Both the position numbers and the translations under genes were made by a program. The notes under the pieces are model-generated. The model worked only from the letters and a program-made list of their open reading frames with translations. It ran no database searches and was not told the origin of the DNA. Positions 61,035 through 64,000 of a stretch of 64,000 nt of DNA are shown here, piece after piece. This DNA comes from Caldanaerobius polysaccharolyticus DSM 13641 (GTDB lineage Bacteria; Bacillota; Thermoanaerobacteria; Thermoanaerobacterales; Caldanaerobiaceae). The DNA is taken from positions 8,711 through 72,710 of the forward strand of contig NZ_KE386493.1 in assembly GCF_000427425.1 (NCBI RefSeq). The letters run 5' to 3'. Position 1 is the first letter of the stretch. Every line of letters starts with the position of its first letter.

Positions 61035-62828
61035 ATGTCTATAAGAAATAAATTGCTTATTACGGTGCTGATATTTCTGACCATACCGATGTTTTTTATG
61101 CCTATCTTGGTATATCGTACATACGAGAACATATTGAAAGAGAAAGTAAATGCGTCCCTTCAGCAAACGCTGGTTCAGATAGCCAATAGCGTAAATATAG
61201 TGATAGATAATATGATAGCGGTTTCTAATATGATTTTCTTGGATAAGGGCATCATAGATGTTTTACAAAACAATGCATATGATAGCGAATGGGATGAATA
61301 CATTGATCAGTCAAAGGTTTTAGATAGGCTAGACAATGCGAGAAATGCGGTGTTGTATCCTTATAATGCTGATTTGATGATAATAGGGTTTAATGGCAAT
61401 ATTTATTCTTCGTCTGTTTATGATACATCACTTAAAGATTATAACGAGATTTCCAAACAGAATTGGTTTAAGCAAGCGATGGAAAAGAATGGCCGCATAT
61501 TATGGATGGCACCAGCGGGAAATTATATGAAAGACATCAGCCAAGCCAGCAAAGGCAACATAGCAATGGCGCGCCTTATTAAGGGGAACGAAAATATCAG
61601 TTATGGAGTACTATTGATCAGCCTATACCCGGAAGGGAGCCTGGAATCATTGCTAAAGTCGAGTAAAAAATTGGAGGGCAGCCATCTGCTTTTAATAAAC
61701 GACAAAGGTTCAATTATTACGTCCAGCGATTCTTCTATTAAGGAACGGGATTTGATTAAGGCGGGGTTTTTTAAAGCTATAAAAAATGGCAGTGAAGGGT
61801 CTTTTACCTCATATTTTAAAGGGCAGAAGGCTCTTATTAATTACAATACAATACCTGAAACTAATTGGAAGATATTACAGTTAATTCCCTACAATGTAAT
61901 AATGAAAGAAATTGAACAGCTTACAGTGTACAATCTCACCATCAATTTGATATTTTTATTAGGCTTACTGGGTATATTTGTTTTTATATCTTGGAACATC
62001 ACAAAGCCTTTATCTCGTTTGAGGACACTAATGAAAGAGGTTACCAAAGGGAACTTTGATGTTAGCGTGGAGATTAAAGGGAATGACGAGGTATCTCAAT
62101 TGGAGGCCAGTTTTAATAGCATGGTCAGACAAATCGATGCTCTTATAAAACAGTTAAATGAGGAACATCGGATACGTGAAAGGACACACCTGGAAGTTTT
62201 GCAGGCTCAAATAAACCCTCACTTTCTCTTCAACACTTTAAACGCGATAAAATGGATGGCTAAAATGAACGGTGCCGACAATGTGAGCAAGATGATCGCG
62301 GATTTGGGCAAATTATTGGAAACAACATTGAGCAATACCGAGGAGATGATACCGCTGTCAGAGGAAATTGACTGCGTTGAAAGGTATGTATCTTTACAAA
62401 AAATGCGTTATGGGGATAAATTTGACGTCAGATACGAGATCGCCGATGATATTTTGCAATACAAAGTGCCGTGCCTTATACTTCAGCCACTGGTTGAAAA
62501 TGCCATAATACATGCCTTTGAAGATGTAGATCGCGGAGGGCTTATTGTCATAAAAGGATACGTACAAGGCGATGATATTTTGATTGAGGTTATTGACAAC
62601 GGAAAGGGCATACCTGAAGGCAGGTTAAAAGAACTGCTAGACAATAATTACGATCGCAAAAGCCGGTTTAACAATATAGGGCTGAAAAATGTAAACGAGC
62701 GAATTTCGTTGTACTATGGCAGCAATTATGGGTTGACAATGGACAGCAAGCAAGGCATTGGCACTACTATTAAATTGAGGTTGCCGGTTAAGGAGGAGAT
62801 ACTTAATGGTAAAAGTGGTAATAGTTGA
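61035..62828 (+). CDS. YesM-type sensor histidine kinase
   Basis: 597 residues. Membrane helices at about 8-28 and 297-318 enclose a large extracellular sensor of the Cache type (about 35-290). HAMP follows (318-372), then the YesM His-kinase domain with H396 in QINPHFLFNTLNAIKWM and a HATPase domain (VENAIIHAFED, DNGKGIP, GIGLKNVNERI). Kinases of this class with YesN partners usually sense extracellular oligosaccharides or their binding proteins and control glycan transporters. The 3' end overlaps the regulator gene by 23 bases. Confidence 0.92.
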   Translation: MSIRNKLLITVLIFLTIPMFFMPILVYRTYENILKEKVNASLQQTLVQIANSVNIVIDNMIAVSNMIFLDKGIIDVLQNNAYDSEWDEYIDQSKVLDRLDNARNAVLYPYNADLMIIGFNGNIYSSSVYDTSLKDYNEISKQNWFKQAMEKNGRILWMAPAGNYMKDISQASKGNIAMARLIKGNENISYGVLLISLYPEGSLESLLKSSKKLEGSHLLLINDKGSIITSSDSSIKERDLIKAGFFKAIKNGSEGSFTSYFKGQKALINYNTIPETNWKILQLIPYNVIMKEIEQLTVYNLTINLIFLLGLLGIFVFISWNITKPLSRLRTLMKEVTKGNFDVSVEIKGNDEVSQLEASFNSMVRQIDALIKQLNEEHRIRERTHLEVLQAQINPHFLFNTLNAIKWMAKMNGADNVSKMIADLGKLLETTLSNTEEMIPLSEEIDCVERYVSLQKMRYGDKFDVRYEIADDILQYKVPCLILQPLVENAIIHAFEDVDRGGLIVIKGYVQGDDILIEVIDNGKGIPEGRLKELLDNNYDRKSRFNNIGLKNVNERISLYYGSNYGLTMDSKQGIGTTIKLRLPVKEEILNGKSGNS

Positions 62829-64000
62829 TGACGAGGTATTGGTAAGGTTGGGAATAAGGACTACTATTGATTGGAATAAGTACGGCTTTGATATCGTAGG
62901 AGAAGCTGACAACGGCTTAAAAGCGCTGGAAGTTGTAAAGGAGACCAAGCCTGATGTGGTATTGGTTGATATACGCATGCCTAAAATGGACGGCCTGACC
63001 TTTATAAAAAAATTAAAATCGGAATTTCCGCAGGTAAAAACGGTCATATTAAGCTGCTATAATGACTTTGAATACGTGCGAGAGGCCATGCGCCTGGGTG
63101 CGTTGGACTACATACCTAAGTTGTCCATGGATGCTGAGGATTTAATAAAGGTCATGGAATCAGTAAAGGCCAAAATCGAGGAAGAGAGGTTAAGGCGCGA
63201 TGAGGTTGTAAGATTGCAGCAACTGGTAAAGACCAATATCCACGATATACGCAGCAAGTATTTTAACGATTTGATTGATTCTGACTCGTCTATTGGCATT
63301 TCAGATAATGAAATGAAGGCTTTACAATTAAGGCTAACGGGTGATAAATACGTAGTTCTGTGCATGAAAGTGGATGGATGTGATTCTCCCCATAAAATGA
63401 TTGCTGCTGAGGGACACCTGTTCAAACTATCTGTTATAAATCTGCTTGATGAAATGACAAATAAGGAAGATTTATGTGGCAACACCTTTGCCAGGGATGA
63501 TAAGGAGTTTGCTGTCTTAATGTGTTTTAACGGTGAAAAAGTTGATACTATTTTAAAAAGTGTAAAAGAGTTGGCCCAGCATATAGTAGATATGTTTAAG
63601 CTGTATATGGGAATGTCTATATCTGTTGGCATAAGCGATGTCTTTGAGGATATTAAAGATGTAAAAAATAGATATAAAGAGGCTTCATTAGCTGTGGAGT
63701 CAAGGATTTATACAGGCGAAGGTAGCATTGTCTATTGCGGTGATGTACTCCCGTACGAAGAAGCTATGGTTTACAGTGGTGATAAAGAGAAAAGGCTCAG
63801 AGATGCACTGGAAGAAAACCGAATAGATGAGGCCTATAAAATTATATATAATCTGCTGGATCAGGTGCGAGCAAGTCATAGGATATCACCTTCAAGGGTT
63901 AAAAAAGAGGTAAAGGATATTATCCACACCTTTGCCAGCGTAATAAAACAGGTAGGAGGAGATATAGAAAACATAAAAGATGACAGCGGGAATAATCCTG
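62806..64000 (+). CDS. YesN-type response regulator (5' part)
   Basis: Partial: about 398 residues are seen and the frame is still open at the end. The receiver domain has VVDDE-type residues (VIVDDEVLVR, D8/D9), phosphorylation site D55 (VLVDIRMPKMDG) and K105 (DYIPKLS). After a coiled coil (about 115-145) comes a domain resembling a degenerate GGDEF/sensor of the YesN family (YVVLCMKVDG ... MSISVGISDVFEDIKDVKNRYKEASLAVE). The AraC-type DNA-binding domain should lie beyond base 64000. ATG 62806 has AAGGAGGAG upstream inside the kinase gene; the pair is coupled. Confidence 0.9.
   Translation, partial: MVKVVIVDDEVLVRLGIRTTIDWNKYGFDIVGEADNGLKALEVVKETKPDVVLVDIRMPKMDGLTFIKKLKSEFPQVKTVILSCYNDFEYVREAMRLGALDYIPKLSMDAEDLIKVMESVKAKIEEERLRRDEVVRLQQLVKTNIHDIRSKYFNDLIDSDSSIGISDNEMKALQLRLTGDKYVVLCMKVDGCDSPHKMIAAEGHLFKLSVINLLDEMTNKEDLCGNTFARDDKEFAVLMCFNGEKVDTILKSVKELAQHIVDMFKLYMGMSISVGISDVFEDIKDVKNRYKEASLAVESRIYTGEGSIVYCGDVLPYEEAMVYSGDKEKRLRDALEENRIDEAYKIIYNLLDQVRASHRISPSRVKKEVKDIIHTFASVIKQVGGDIENIKDDSGNNP

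Noticed and set aside
1-64000. Mobile elements, phage genes, CRISPR arrays or toxin-antitoxin pairs
   Set aside because: Read through on both strands; no transposase, integrase, repeat-spacer array or similar module was found.

Overview
The window looks like chromosome of a low-GC, endospore-forming, anaerobic Firmicute, most likely a plant-polysaccharide-degrading thermophile of the Thermoanaerobacterium / Thermoanaerobacterales kind. The pointers are a complete sigE/sigG sporulation locus, spoIIGA, spoIIP-like, spoIVA and yhcN-like genes, a meso-DAP-type MurE (DNPR motif), a T-box in front of ileS, and XynB and Axe1 enzymes that closely resemble what I remember of the Thermoanaerobacterium saccharolyticum proteins. 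The placement is inference; no database was searched.

Layout. (1) 1-8115: a xylan/plant-glycan island. It has the 3' part of an LplA-type solute-binding protein, a GH42 beta-galactosidase, two Gfo/Idh/MocA oxidoreductases, a GH39 beta-xylosidase and a CE7 acetyl-xylan esterase. The GH42 gene is flanked on both sides by decayed 3' ends of GH10 xylanase genes. (2) 8290-17425: housekeeping genes in mixed orientation: ychF, a YhcN-type lipoprotein, an M48 protease, a PAP2 phosphatase, icd, an MFS transporter and the YmfF/YmfH M16 pair. (3) 17444-32042: a division and cell-wall (dcw) cluster, mraZ-rsmH-ftsL-PBP-murE-murF-mraY-murD-spoVE/ftsW-divIB-DUF881-sbp-ftsA-ftsZ. It is preceded by a promoter and a MraZ box of 10-bp repeats, and it lacks murG. 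(4) 32061-34922: spoIIGA-sigE-sigG-ylmC; the sigG ribosome binding site can pair with an upstream CCCTCCC. (5) 34923-40981: nrdR, then a phosphate regulon phoP-phoR-[Pho box]-pstC-pstA-pstB-phoU with no pstS. (6) 41042-48608: DUF1614, SpoIIP-like, two DUF3189 paralogs (the second apparently starts at CTG), a radical-SAM DUF512 protein, der, plsY and spoIVA (no gpsA between the last two). (7) 48740-57912: a truncated acetyltransferase, tRNA-Pro(GGG), a HlyD-like adaptor, the ylmE-sepF-ylmG-ylmH-divIVA group, T-box-ileS, mtnN, a DUF5665 protein and a DksA/TraR-type protein. (8) 57913-64000: two minus-strand MFS transporters with tRNA-Trp between them, then a YesM-type histidine kinase and a YesN-type response regulator that runs off the end.

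Most of the window is conserved backbone. I saw no mobile element, CRISPR array, phage gene or obviously new multi-gene system. The points most worth a second look are the GH10 remnants around GH42, the predicted sigG translational lock, the CTG start in the DUF3189 pair, a tRNA-Trp promoter that shares bases with the stop codon of the gene upstream, a phosphate operon without pstS, and an unexplained structured element after spoIVA.
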